A stretch of DNA of 64,000 nt from positions 1-64,000 of the forward strand of contig NZ_JABMKZ010000017.1 in assembly GCF_013204855.1 (NCBI RefSeq). Direction: 5' to 3'. Position 1 is the first letter of the stretch. The number at the start of each line of letters is the position of its first letter. Below the pieces are notes generated by a model. It was not told the DNA's origin. It ran no database searches and was given only the letters and a program-made list of their open reading frames with translations. This document shows, piece after piece, positions 9,678-18,847 of this stretch. Source of the stretch: Paenibacillus alba. GTDB taxonomy: Bacteria > Bacillota > Bacilli > Paenibacillales > NBRC-103111. The translations under genes were made by a program, and so were the position numbers.

Positions 9678-11324
9678 ATGAAAAAGGGAATTGGGAAAAT
9701 TGCTGGTATCCTCTTAGCCACATCCTTGATTGTAGCAGGCTGCGGCGATGCTGAGAAAACAGGCGGTAAGGCAAGCAATGCCTCAGCGAAAGATGCTGGG
9801 GCGGTTACACCAGGCGGCGAGCTTGTCTGGGCTTTGGCCGGAACGGTGACGACCGACAGCTTGGATGCGCACAAAGCTGGATTCGCTCCGACTACGCGTG
9901 TAATGCGCTCGATTTATGACAGTTTGGTCGTGGAATTGCCGGACCACACCTTCCAGCCGTGGCTGGCCACTTCGTGGGAACTGGCTGCCGACAAGAAGAG
10001 CTACACGTTCCACCTGCGCAAAGACGTGAAGTTCCATGACGGCACTCCTTTTAACGCGGAAGCTGTGAAATTCAATTTTGACCGTATCAAAGATCCGGCA
10101 ACCAAAGCTTCCAGCTCACTTAATGAGCTAGGCTCTTATGAATCAACGGACGTCATTGATGAGTTCACGGTTAAAGTGAATTTCAAAGCACCGTTCGCTC
10201 CTTTCCTGAGCAATGCAGCCAAAGTGGACTTAGGCTTCGTCTCGCCGACTGCTGTCAAAAAGTTTGGCGATGCGTTCCCGCAAAATCCAGTAGGCACGGG
10301 CCCTTTTAAGCTGAAAAAGATTACGCCCAGCACACAAGTAGAATTCGAAAAAAATCCGGATTACAACTGGGGTCCAGCGAACGCCAAGCATCAAGGCCCG
10401 GCTTATCTGGATAAATTAACGGTGAAATATGTTGAGGAAGAAGCGACACGCGTCAGCGTGCTGCAAAGCAAACAAGTGCAAGTAGCCGATATTATCCCGC
10501 CACAAAACCTTGTCGCCCTGAAGGCTGACAAAAACTTCAATGTACAGGAAACGGAATTGCTGCAAGCCAACTTCACCCTGTACCTAAACATTCAGAAAGC
10601 GCCATGGAATGACCTGAAAGTGAGACAGGCCGTCAGATCCGCGTTGGATATCGACTCCGCTGTCAAAACGATTTATCTGGGAACCTCCAAACAAGGCTGG
10701 TCGCCTCTATCCACGCAGCAATTCGCCTACTCCCCATCCCGGGAGAATGCCTACAAGCCAGACTTGGCTTCATCCAATAAAACCTTGGATGAAGCCGGCT
10801 GGGCCAAAGGCGCGGATGGCTACCGGGCCAAAGACGGCAAACGCCTGACGATTGAGGTCATCGATACCCAAGGAAACCGCGAGAAGCGGCTTGATTTGAT
10901 CGCCATTTTCACTCAGCAGCTGAAACAGGCTGGCATTGAGCTTAAAGTTATTTCCTTGCCAACCGGCACCTACACGGAACGTCGCAACAAGGGTGAATAC
11001 GATCTGATTGCTGCGAGTCAATTTTCCGGCGATCCGGATGTTTTGCGCCAACTGTATTCGACCAAAGGGCCTTCCAAAACGAATAATATCGCGAAAACCA
11101 ACGATCCGAAATTAGATGATCTGCTCGAACAAGGTTATCTGGAAACAGACGCAGAGAAACGCAAGGCCATTTATAAAGAAGTACAGGAATATATCATTGA
11201 TAATGTGTACACCATCCCTACCTATGTCTTCAATTACTCCGTAGCTTCCAGCAAAGAAGTGCACGGCATTACATTCGACTCGCCAGCCTGGCCTGTGTTC
11301 TACGATGCTTGGATTCAAAAATAA
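9678..11324 (+). CDS. ABC transporter substrate-binding lipoprotein, family 5 (peptide/nickel type)
   Basis: This 548-residue protein begins with a lipoprotein signal peptide with lipobox IVAGC (Cys22) and continues as a family 5 extracellular solute-binding protein: PWLATSWELAADKKSYTFHL near residue 95, VKFHDGTPFNAEAVKFNFDR near 115, and a typical PVGTGPFKL motif near 210. It would be anchored outside the membrane and deliver substrate to the two permeases that follow. In this family peptides, opines, glutathione and nickel complexes are all known ligands, so a sulfur-containing organic acid or peptide is plausible but unproven. Confidence 0.9.
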   Translation: MKKGIGKIAGILLATSLIVAGCGDAEKTGGKASNASAKDAGAVTPGGELVWALAGTVTTDSLDAHKAGFAPTTRVMRSIYDSLVVELPDHTFQPWLATSWELAADKKSYTFHLRKDVKFHDGTPFNAEAVKFNFDRIKDPATKASSSLNELGSYESTDVIDEFTVKVNFKAPFAPFLSNAAKVDLGFVSPTAVKKFGDAFPQNPVGTGPFKLKKITPSTQVEFEKNPDYNWGPANAKHQGPAYLDKLTVKYVEEEATRVSVLQSKQVQVADIIPPQNLVALKADKNFNVQETELLQANFTLYLNIQKAPWNDLKVRQAVRSALDIDSAVKTIYLGTSKQGWSPLSTQQFAYSPSRENAYKPDLASSNKTLDEAGWAKGADGYRAKDGKRLTIEVIDTQGNREKRLDLIAIFTQQLKQAGIELKVISLPTGTYTERRNKGEYDLIAASQFSGDPDVLRQLYSTKGPSKTNNIAKTNDPKLDDLLEQGYLETDAEKRKAIYKEVQEYIIDNVYTIPTYVFNYSVASSKEVHGITFDSPAWPVFYDAWIQK

Positions 11325-11345
11325 GGCGATAAGGAGGAGCCCTTG

Positions 11346-12269
11346 ATGCTGAAGTACATTTTAAACAGGCTCATCGTCTCCATACCCGTCATTCTGGGAT
11401 CACTGACGCTTGTTTTCCTAATTATTCACTGGCTGCCGGGGGATCCGGCCCAAATGATTGCCGGGGATGACGCTGCACCGGAGCGGATTGAGTTCCTGAG
11501 GAAACAGTTCGGGCTCGATCAACCGCTGTGGCAGCAATACTTGGTGTATCTGTGGGATAGCATGCGAGGCGATTTCGGCCATTCCTTCGCGAACAATCAG
11601 CCGGTGCTGGATCGCTTGCTCGCCCAGCTGCCGGCAACACTTTCGCTCGCGCTGCTCAGTACAATTTTCGCTATTATCGTAGGTTTTATTCTCGGTGTGT
11701 TATCTGCTGTATATCAAAATCGCGTGCTCGATTATATCGTTCGCGTTATCAGTTTACTTGGGGTGTCTATGCCAAAATTTTGGCTGGGCATCCTGCTCAT
11801 TCTCGTGTTTTCGGTTCATTTCCAACTGCTCCCTGCGATTGGGAATGGCAGCTTTAAACAGCTGATCCTGCCGTCTTTTGCGCTTGGTGTCACTGGCGCC
11901 GGCATGCTTACGCGCATGGTTCGGAACAGTGTGCTCGAAGTGATTCATGAACAGTTCGTCTTGACGCTGCGAGCCAAGGGCTTGTCCGAGCGCATTGTTT
12001 TGTACAAACACGTTCTGCGCAATGCTTTACTGCCCGCTGTCACCATTCTCGGGCTGTTGGTGGGGGAAATGCTATCGGGTGCCGTTGTCACAGAAACCGT
12101 TTTTTCGAGGCAAGGACTTGGGAAATTAGTTGTCGATGCCATTAATCAGAAAGATATTCCGGTCATTCAGGCGGCGATTCTGATCACAGGTATTTTCAAT
12201 ATTATCGTCAATCTGATGGTGGATGTTTCCTATTCCTACGTCGATCCGCGCGTTCGCAAAACGGGATAA
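11346..12269 (+). CDS. ABC transporter permease, DppB type
   Basis: This 307-residue membrane protein has an N-terminal helix (LIVSIPVILGSLTLVFLIIH), the characteristic WLPGDPAQMIAG motif, and five further hydrophobic segments. The EAA loop (LRAKGLSERIVLYKHVLRNA) lies near residue 220. The ATG at 11346 is preferred to the TTG at 11343, with AAGGAGGAG upstream. It forms the translocation pore with the next gene product. Confidence 0.9.
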   Translation: MLKYILNRLIVSIPVILGSLTLVFLIIHWLPGDPAQMIAGDDAAPERIEFLRKQFGLDQPLWQQYLVYLWDSMRGDFGHSFANNQPVLDRLLAQLPATLSLALLSTIFAIIVGFILGVLSAVYQNRVLDYIVRVISLLGVSMPKFWLGILLILVFSVHFQLLPAIGNGSFKQLILPSFALGVTGAGMLTRMVRNSVLEVIHEQFVLTLRAKGLSERIVLYKHVLRNALLPAVTILGLLVGEMLSGAVVTETVFSRQGLGKLVVDAINQKDIPVIQAAILITGIFNIIVNLMVDVSYSYVDPRVRKTG

Positions 12270-12291
12270 TGGTGAAAGGGAGGTTGCTCAC

Positions 12292-13188
12292 ATGCTTTTC
12301 AACTCAATCACAACAGAAACAATGTTACCTAAGCGGTTGATCAGGTCATCTTTCGCTTTCAAGCTCAAAAAACTGAGCTTATCCAAAATTCTGCTCGGAT
12401 TTTCCCTATTCGTTCTGGCCTTTCTCGTGTTGTGCGCCATTGCTCCGTCGTGGATTGCGCCCTATTCGCCAACCGATATGATGACGGATCAGCTGCTCAA
12501 GGCTCCCAGCTTCGCCCATCCGCTTGGAACCGATCAGTTCGGCCGGGACGTCTGGACGCTTGTCATTTATGGCAGCCAGCAATCGCTCATTATGGGGGTT
12601 GTTTCCGTGCTCATTGGCGGGTTTATCGGTACACTGTTCGGACTTCTTGCCGGTTACTGGGGCGGGATCGTAGATTCGATTTTTATGCGTTTCAACGATA
12701 TTTTAATGACCATTCCAGGCATCCTGCTGGCTATTGCCATCTCCGTGGCGCTTGGCCCCAGCTTCTTCAATGTAATCTTGGCGATCAGCGTAGCAACAAT
12801 TCCCGGGAAAGCCCGGGTTGTTCGCAGTACGGTTATCTCTATTCGCAATCGACCGTTCATTGATGCTGCACGAGCAGTCGGCACCTCGCATTTGGAAATT
12901 ATGGTTCGCCATATTTTGCCGAACTGCTTCTCGCCTTTACTCGTAATGATGACGATCGGCGTCGGAAGCTCGATTCTAGTTGGCACCGGTCTTAGCTTTC
13001 TCGGTCTTGGCGTTGTCAAAGAAATCCCCGATTGGGGCTACATGCTCTCCCAAGGCAGAAGCTACATGACAGTCGCTTGGTGGGTCGCTACGTTCCCAGG
13101 GCTTGCCATTACACTGCTTGTTATTGTCGTTAATCTCCTCGGTGATGAAATTAGAGATCGTATGGATCCTAAGAAATTGAGGTCCTAG
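12292..13188 (+). CDS. ABC transporter permease, DppC type
   Basis: This 298-residue protein carries the N-terminal OppC segment (LVLCAIAPSWIAPYSPTDM, then HPLGTDQFGRDVWTLVIYG) and the EAA loop DAARAVGTSHLEIMVRHILP. An in-frame ATG at 12223 overlaps the previous gene, but the ATG at 12292 has GGGAGGTTGCTCAC upstream and gives the usual length. It pairs with the preceding DppB-type permease. Confidence 0.9.
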   Translation: MLFNSITTETMLPKRLIRSSFAFKLKKLSLSKILLGFSLFVLAFLVLCAIAPSWIAPYSPTDMMTDQLLKAPSFAHPLGTDQFGRDVWTLVIYGSQQSLIMGVVSVLIGGFIGTLFGLLAGYWGGIVDSIFMRFNDILMTIPGILLAIAISVALGPSFFNVILAISVATIPGKARVVRSTVISIRNRPFIDAARAVGTSHLEIMVRHILPNCFSPLLVMMTIGVGSSILVGTGLSFLGLGVVKEIPDWGYMLSQGRSYMTVAWWVATFPGLAITLLVIVVNLLGDEIRDRMDPKKLRS

Positions 13189-13191
13189 GCT

Positions 13192-15228
13192 ATGAAACCA
13201 TTACTCGATATCCAACAACTATCGGTCGATTTCCAAACCGCGAACGGCTCGCTCAATGCGATTAATCAAGTTAGTTTGCAAATTGGAGCAGGAGAAATTG
13301 TGTGCTTGGTCGGAGAATCCGGCAGCGGCAAAACGATTACATCGCTCTCCATCATGCGCCTGATCAACTATGACAATGGATTTATTTCCCATGGGGATAT
13401 CCAGTTGGATGGACAGAGCTTAGTTGGTCTGTCTCAAAAGGAAATCAGCGATCTGCGCGGGAAGAAAATCGCGATGATTTTCCAAGAGCCGATGACGGCG
13501 CTGGACCCGATTTTCAGCATTGGCAGCCAAATCATGGAAGTCATTCTCCGCCATGAAAAAACGTCCAAACCTAAGGCGCGCGAGAAAGCGATCTCGCTGC
13601 TGAGAAGAGTCGGCATCCCGGAACCGGAAATTCGGATGAAGCAGTATCCGTACGAACTCTCCGGCGGGATGCGCCAAAGAGCCATGATTGCCATGGCGCT
13701 CGCCTGCGGCCCCGAGCTGCTGATTGCCGATGAGCCAACGACAGCGCTCGATGTGACGATTCAGGCGCAGATTCTCAGCCTGCTTCGGGAGCTCAAGGAT
13801 GAGCTGAACATGTCGATCCTGCTCATTACGCATGATCTCGGCATCGCCGCAGAAATGGCTGATCGCGTCGTCGTCATGTATGCCGGGAAAGTCGTCGAAC
13901 AGGCAACGACTCAGCAGCTGTTCGATTATCCTGCGCATCCGTATACGCAAGGCCTTCTGCATTCCATCGTCACCCTGGATAACGTACGGGGTTTGAAGCT
14001 CTACACCATTAAGGGGTCGATACCGAGCTTGTCCGATCTACCCTCCGGCTGCCGCTTCCACCCCCGCTGCCCTTATGCGACGGAAAAGTGTTTATCCGAA
14101 GATCCACCGCTACAGCAGCTGCACGGGCGCGAAGTCGCCTGTTGGAACGCCGAGCGCATCGATCATCTCGCTGCTGAATTTTTCGGCGATACAGCCGAGG
14201 AATCGGCCGTTTCGTTCACGAATTCGGCAGCGAATCGCGCGCTCTCTTTTGCTCAATCAACGGAGCAGCCTTTGCTTGAAGTGACGAATGTGAAGAAGTA
14301 TTTCCCCATACACAAAGGGCTCTTCCAGCGTGGCAAAAGCTTCATACGAGCGGTAGACGATGTCTCTTTCGATATTCACCGAGGGGAAACCTTCGGCCTT
14401 GTTGGCGAATCCGGTTGCGGCAAGTCTACGCTGGGACGCGTGCTTTTGCAGTTGGAGAAGGCGACGACAGGCCGTATTCGTTTCGAAGGCCGCGATTTGC
14501 TGCAAGCCGGCACGAAAGACTGGAAAGAAACCCGCAGAGACATGCAGGTCGTCTTCCAAGATCCTTACGGCTCCATCAACCCCCGCTGGAAAGTCGGCGA
14601 CATTATCGGCGAGCCGTTCTGGGTGCATGAATCCTTGCGCGGTGCGGCCAAACGAGAAAAGGTGGAAGCCGTCATGGATTTAGTCGGGCTGAATCCTTCT
14701 TGGTACGATCGCCTTCCCCACGAGTTCTCCGGCGGACAGCGACAACGAATCGGTATCGCCAGAGCTATCGCGCTGAATCCCAAGTTTATTCTTGCGGATG
14801 AGGCGGTCTCCGCGCTGGATGTTTCCGTACAGTCACAGGTCGTCAATCTGATGCAGGACTTGCAGCAGCGCATGAACCTGACCTATTTATTCATCGCGCA
14901 TGGACTTAATATTGTCCGTTATATCTCGGATCGTATCGGTGTGATGTATCTCGGCAAGCTTGTTGAGATCGCGCCCACCGAGGAACTGTTTAAGCATCCT
15001 GCCCACCACTATACGCACGCGCTCCTGTCCGCTATTCCCGTACCGGACCCAAGACGCAAGCGCACCTTCGTTCCGTTGGAGGGCGAGATGCCATCCCCGG
15101 CGAGGCCGCCGTCAGGCTGCCGGTTCCATACCCGCTGCCCTGCGGCAACGGCGCTATGCAAAGAGGTTGTGCCGGAGCTTGCCCAAATCGGACCTGGGCA
15201 TTACACCGCATGTCACTATCCACTATAG
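13192..15228 (+). CDS. Fused ABC transporter ATPase (DppD-DppF type)
   Basis: This 678-residue protein joins two full oligopeptide-type ATPase units. The first has Walker A GESGSGKT (41-48) and signature LSGGMRQR (about 156); the second has Walker A GESGCGKS (405-412) and signature FSGGQRQR (about 511). Each ends with the cysteine-containing oligopeptide tail ([15 protein letters not shown] and [15 protein letters not shown]). Usually these are two proteins, but fusions of this kind are well known. It is three bases past the permease stop and powers the importer. Confidence 0.92.
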   Translation: MKPLLDIQQLSVDFQTANGSLNAINQVSLQIGAGEIVCLVGESGSGKTITSLSIMRLINYDNGFISHGDIQLDGQSLVGLSQKEISDLRGKKIAMIFQEPMTALDPIFSIGSQIMEVILRHEKTSKPKAREKAISLLRRVGIPEPEIRMKQYPYELSGGMRQRAMIAMALACGPELLIADEPTTALDVTIQAQILSLLRELKDELNMSILLITHDLGIAAEMADRVVVMYAGKVVEQATTQQLFDYPAHPYTQGLLHSIVTLDNVRGLKLYTIKGSIPSLSDLPSGCRFHPRCPYATEKCLSEDPPLQQLHGREVACWNAERIDHLAAEFFGDTAEESAVSFTNSAANRALSFAQSTEQPLLEVTNVKKYFPIHKGLFQRGKSFIRAVDDVSFDIHRGETFGLVGESGCGKSTLGRVLLQLEKATTGRIRFEGRDLLQAGTKDWKETRRDMQVVFQDPYGSINPRWKVGDIIGEPFWVHESLRGAAKREKVEAVMDLVGLNPSWYDRLPHEFSGGQRQRIGIARAIALNPKFILADEAVSALDVSVQSQVVNLMQDLQQRMNLTYLFIAHGLNIVRYISDRIGVMYLGKLVEIAPTEELFKHPAHHYTHALLSAIPVPDPRRKRTFVPLEGEMPSPARPPSGCRFHTRCPAATALCKEVVPELAQIGPGHYTACHYPL

Positions 15229-15238
15229 GAGATGAAAC

Positions 15239-16600
15239 ATGAGCAAATCCATGCATTTGGGACTCTTCCTTGCAGCGAATGGACATCACGCAGGCGGTTG
15301 GCGCCATCCTGACGCTGCCCAGGGGAACCCGCTTGACTTCGACTATTACCGGGAGATCGCTCAGAAAGCCGAAGCGGCTAAGCTGGATATGATTTTCATC
15401 GCGGATAAATTGGCGATTGATGATAACTACGGCGGCAACTTCGATTCCTCGGTCACGTACAGACCTGCTTTGTCGGCAGAGCCGCTAACCTTAATTTCCG
15501 CCCTCAGCGCTGCTACACAGAAGATCGGTTTAGCCGCAACGGCTTCAACGACCTACCACGAGCCCTATCACATTGCCCGCATGTTCGCGACCCTCGATCA
15601 TTTGAGCAAAGGGCGTGTGGCCTGGAATGTCGTCACTTCCACCAGTGATGCGGAAGCCCGTAATTTTAGCAAAAAGGAGCATCTGGATCACGCAACCCGC
15701 TATGAGAGAGCGCAGGAATTCGTTGAGGTCGTCCAAAAATTATGGGACAGCTGGGAAGCGGATGCGCTTCTCATTGATAAACCTCGCGGCGTTTTCGCGG
15801 ATAAAAATAAAGTGCATTACGCCAATCATCAAGGCAAATGGTTCGATGTGAAAGGCCCTTTGAACATACCGCGCTCCCCGCAAGGTCATCCGGTTCTTAT
15901 TCAGGCGGGCTCATCCGACACTTTCCGGGCCTTAGCCGCTCAGTATGCGGAGCTGATTTTCACCGCACAACCGAATATCGAGTCCGCCAAGACCTTCTAT
16001 CAGGACTTAAAGTCACGCGTAGAGCGCTATGGACGGTCCCGCGATGCGGTGAAAATCTTGCCCGGCACGATGCTGATCGTCGGCGATACGGAGCAGGAAG
16101 CGAAGGACAAAGAACAATATCTGCATTCGCTCATTCATACCCAAACAGGGCTCGCGTTCATGTCAGGCAGCATGAATTACGATCTTTCGAAGCACGCGCT
16201 GGATGAGCCCTTTCCCGATATTGAGCAGGAGATTAGAGGCAGCCGCGGGCGGTTCCAATTCGTTTTCCGCAAAGCCAAGGAAGAGGGACTGACACTAGCC
16301 CAAGTGGCTAGATGGTACATTCAGAGCCGCTCTCATAACGTCGTTGTGGGGACGCCCTCCTCCATTGCAGATCGTTTGGAAACCTGGTTCAAAGAGGATG
16401 CTTGCGACGGTTTCAACCTCATGGCCCCTTATATGTCGGGCGGTTTGGACGATATCTTCGAACGTGTCATTCCTGAGCTGCAAAATCGCGGCGTCTTCCG
16501 CGAGGCTTACACCTCCGATACTTTGCGTGGACACTTTGGGCTTCCAAGTCCGAACAATCGGTATTCGCAAGCGGCTAAGCCTTCTACGATTCTGATTTAA
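15239..16600 (+). CDS. FMN-dependent monooxygenase, NtaA/SnaA/DszA (LLM) family, copy 3
   Basis: This 453-residue flavin monooxygenase is clearly more diverged from the first two copies than they are from each other. It has the typical family start (LGLFLAANGHHAGGWRHPDA), GRVAWNVVTSTSDAEARNFS near residue 125, LIQAGSSDTFR near 220 and a NVVVGTPSSIADRLETWF segment near 365. This branch looks more like canonical NtaA/YxeK proteins, which oxidise aminopolycarboxylates or S-succinocysteine. Its place between the transporter and the CoA enzymes suggests a different step from copies 1 and 2. Confidence 0.88.
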   Translation: MSKSMHLGLFLAANGHHAGGWRHPDAAQGNPLDFDYYREIAQKAEAAKLDMIFIADKLAIDDNYGGNFDSSVTYRPALSAEPLTLISALSAATQKIGLAATASTTYHEPYHIARMFATLDHLSKGRVAWNVVTSTSDAEARNFSKKEHLDHATRYERAQEFVEVVQKLWDSWEADALLIDKPRGVFADKNKVHYANHQGKWFDVKGPLNIPRSPQGHPVLIQAGSSDTFRALAAQYAELIFTAQPNIESAKTFYQDLKSRVERYGRSRDAVKILPGTMLIVGDTEQEAKDKEQYLHSLIHTQTGLAFMSGSMNYDLSKHALDEPFPDIEQEIRGSRGRFQFVFRKAKEEGLTLAQVARWYIQSRSHNVVVGTPSSIADRLETWFKEDACDGFNLMAPYMSGGLDDIFERVIPELQNRGVFREAYTSDTLRGHFGLPSPNNRYSQAAKPSTILI

Positions 16601-16624
16601 CTAACAGCTAAGGGAGTGTCAGCA

Positions 16625-17446
16625 TTGTCATCCAAACTAGTGACCCTGCGTGAGGCGATCTCTCTCATACCGGACGGCGCTAAGCTGGCGATCAGCGGGA
16701 ACATGGATATGTCGCCCATGGCGTTGATCCGCGAGATTGTCCGCGCCCAGAAGCGGCAGCTTTATCTCGTCTGTGTGGGTGCGGCAGCCGTGAACGCTGA
16801 TCTTTTGATTGGAGCAGGCGCGGTGTCCACCGTGGAATTTTCGCAGATCTCGATGGGCGAATATGGCTTCGCGCTTAACTTTCGCCGACATTGCGAGATC
16901 GGCTCTCTCTCGAGCCTGGAGCATGCTTGCCCGACGCTCACAGCTGCCATTCAAGCTGGCGCTATGGGTATTCCTTTTATCCCTGTGCGCGGGCTGCTCG
17001 GTACCGATTATATGAAAATCAGACCCGATTTTCAGGCGATTACCAATCCTTATGAAGATGATGAGCAGATTGCCATCGTTCCGGCGATCCAGCCTGATGT
17101 TGCCATCTTTCATGGCTATAAAGCGGATACGCTCGGCAATGTAGTGGCCCATCCTCTGCAAAACAACCGCCTGCTCGCGCAAGCCTCTCAGCTTGCCATT
17201 GCCTCCGTTGAGGAAATCGTCACGCCTGAGGAACTGCGCAAGGAGTCCGGAACTTGGATTCCGGCGATGTATCTCAGCGCCATCGTTCATGCGCCGCGCG
17301 GGGCAGCTCCCACCTCCTGCCCAGGCCGCTACGGAATCGATGGCGAGCAGATTTCCATTTATATGGAAGCTGCTTCATCGCAAGCTGGCTTTCAAGCCTA
17401 CTTGCAGCAGCATATTTATGAAGCGCAAGAGGAGGCGATTCGATGA
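16625..17446 (+). CDS. CoA-transferase family I subunit A
   Basis: This 273-residue protein belongs to the CoA-transferase A-subunit family (glutaconate/3-oxoacid/IpdA type): VTLREAISLIPDGAKLAISG at the start, RQLYLVCVGAAAVNADLLIGAG, and PVRGLLGTDYMKIRPDF. A TTG at 16625 is favoured as start because AGGGAG lies eight bases upstream; the GTG at 16616 overlaps that site. The stop overlaps the start of the B subunit gene by four bases (ATGA), so the two are translationally coupled and form a heteromer. Confidence 0.82.
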   Translation: MSSKLVTLREAISLIPDGAKLAISGNMDMSPMALIREIVRAQKRQLYLVCVGAAAVNADLLIGAGAVSTVEFSQISMGEYGFALNFRRHCEIGSLSSLEHACPTLTAAIQAGAMGIPFIPVRGLLGTDYMKIRPDFQAITNPYEDDEQIAIVPAIQPDVAIFHGYKADTLGNVVAHPLQNNRLLAQASQLAIASVEEIVTPEELRKESGTWIPAMYLSAIVHAPRGAAPTSCPGRYGIDGEQISIYMEAASSQAGFQAYLQQHIYEAQEEAIR

Positions 17447-18201
17447 GTCACGCATCTGCTTCTGCTTCTGCGCCATCAGTCGAGGAGACGCTGATCTGCC
17501 ATTTAGCAAGAGAGCTGCGGGATCATGAAGTCATCGGTGTGGGAAACAACTCCCCGATTCCGGCCGCCGCGGCTTTGCTTGCCAAAGCGCTGCACGCCAA
17601 ACAGGCATCGGTCTATATCTTGGGCCAACCGGACTGGCCGTTCGAAGGGACCAAAGAGTTTTTCGATTTGATGCAGCGAGGCGGCATCGATGTGTTTTTC
17701 CTGAGCGGCGCTCAAATTGACCCCTACGGGAACATCAATTTGCACGTCATCGGGGACTATGCCGCTCCCAAGGTGCGCCTCCCTGGCGGCGCGGGGTCCG
17801 GCGTCGTTTATTTCATGTGCAAGCGGATTCTGCTGTTCAAAACGGATCATGGCGTCAAAGGGTTCCCGGAGAAGCTAGACTTCGTTACGTCCGTTGCCCG
17901 CTCTGAGCCCCATGTTCATCGTAACAGTGAGCTTGTTGGTGTATTTACCCCTCTTGGCCTTCTTAAACCGACAGGTTTGGGCGGTCGATTGCAGTTGGCT
18001 GCTACTGTACCTGGTGTTCTGCCGAGTGACGTGCAGGCCCGAACAGGCTTTGATTTAGGCATAGAGAAGGCAGGAGATCGCCCCCTGCCCCTTCTACAAC
18101 CTCCCTCCCCCGTGGAGTTGGAGACGCTTCGTCATACCATTCCGGCTGCTCTTCGGCCGATTTATCCCGTTTTTGCGAAACAATTACAAGGCTATGCCTA
18201 G
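17443..18201 (+). CDS. CoA-transferase family I subunit B, possible hydrolase type
   Basis: This 252-residue B subunit has the family stretch SGAQIDPYGNINLHVIGDY (about 85-105) followed by a KVRLPGGAGSG motif. Transferases of this family carry a catalytic glutamate in an E-A-G or E-N-G context; the matching place here (YILGQPDWPFEG, about residues 58-69) has no obvious equivalent. IpdB, a relative without that residue, acts with IpdA as a CoA-ester ring-opening hydrolase. A hydrolytic or lyase role is therefore possible, but this rests on alignment by eye. Confidence 0.75.
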   Translation: MSHASASASAPSVEETLICHLARELRDHEVIGVGNNSPIPAAAALLAKALHAKQASVYILGQPDWPFEGTKEFFDLMQRGGIDVFFLSGAQIDPYGNINLHVIGDYAAPKVRLPGGAGSGVVYFMCKRILLFKTDHGVKGFPEKLDFVTSVARSEPHVHRNSELVGVFTPLGLLKPTGLGGRLQLAATVPGVLPSDVQARTGFDLGIEKAGDRPLPLLQPPSPVELETLRHTIPAALRPIYPVFAKQLQGYA

Positions 18202-18216
18202 AAAGAGGGAGCAAAC

Positions 18217-18804
18217 GTGAGCGAAACCTATGAACTGAAACAGTTGGAAACCGATGTTCTATCTATCTTGGCGCAGCATTCCGACTACAGAACGATCATT
18301 GATCATGTGAAACCGTATCTTCAAAAGCTTCTCTTGAACGATCACTTGATTCCCGGTGAATATCAAGCACCGCTGCCTACTAAATACGCGCAGTATCTGC
18401 TATACAAGCCCGCGAATGAAGCCTTCTCCGTCATTGCTTTCATCTGGGGAGCCGGTCAGGTTGCTCCAGTGCACGATCATCTCGTCTGGGGCCTCGTTGG
18501 TCTCTACCGTGGTGCCGTTGTCGAAAAGAGGTACCGCCGCGAGGATCATGGCGAAGCAGCCGAACCCCGCTACACCATCCGCGAGGTTTCGGAAGTTACA
18601 GCCAAGCAAGGCGATATTTCCTTCGTCTATCCGCCTGATTATGACATCCACGGTGTCGCGAATCCGTTCAATGAAGTTGCTATAACCGTGCATATCTACG
18701 GCACCGATATTGGCAAGCAGCCCCGCCATATCCATGATGTGGCGACTGGCGATTCGCGCGATGTCGTGACGAAACACGATAATGCTTCACCGATTTACAG
18801 CTAA
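18217..18804 (+). CDS. Thiol dioxygenase, 3-mercaptopropionate dioxygenase-like cupin
   Basis: This 195-residue cupin of the cysteine dioxygenase family converts a thiol and O2 to a sulfinate with non-haem iron. The three-histidine iron site is visible: His86 and His88 (PVHDHLVWG) and His145 (DIHGVANP), with the conserved Tyr161 (VHIYG). Gln59 (AQYLL) stands where cysteine dioxygenases have Arg and 3-mercaptopropionate dioxygenases have Gln, and the FSVIAFIWGAGQ stretch is like the bacterial mercaptopropionate type. The start is GTG after GAAAGAGGGAG. It is in the same operon as monooxygenases and CoA-transferases. Confidence 0.82.
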   Translation: MSETYELKQLETDVLSILAQHSDYRTIIDHVKPYLQKLLLNDHLIPGEYQAPLPTKYAQYLLYKPANEAFSVIAFIWGAGQVAPVHDHLVWGLVGLYRGAVVEKRYRREDHGEAAEPRYTIREVSEVTAKQGDISFVYPPDYDIHGVANPFNEVAITVHIYGTDIGKQPRHIHDVATGDSRDVVTKHDNASPIYS

Positions 18805-18847
18805 CCACCTACCCAAACACCTTCTAACTAAGAGGAGCTAACCGAAC

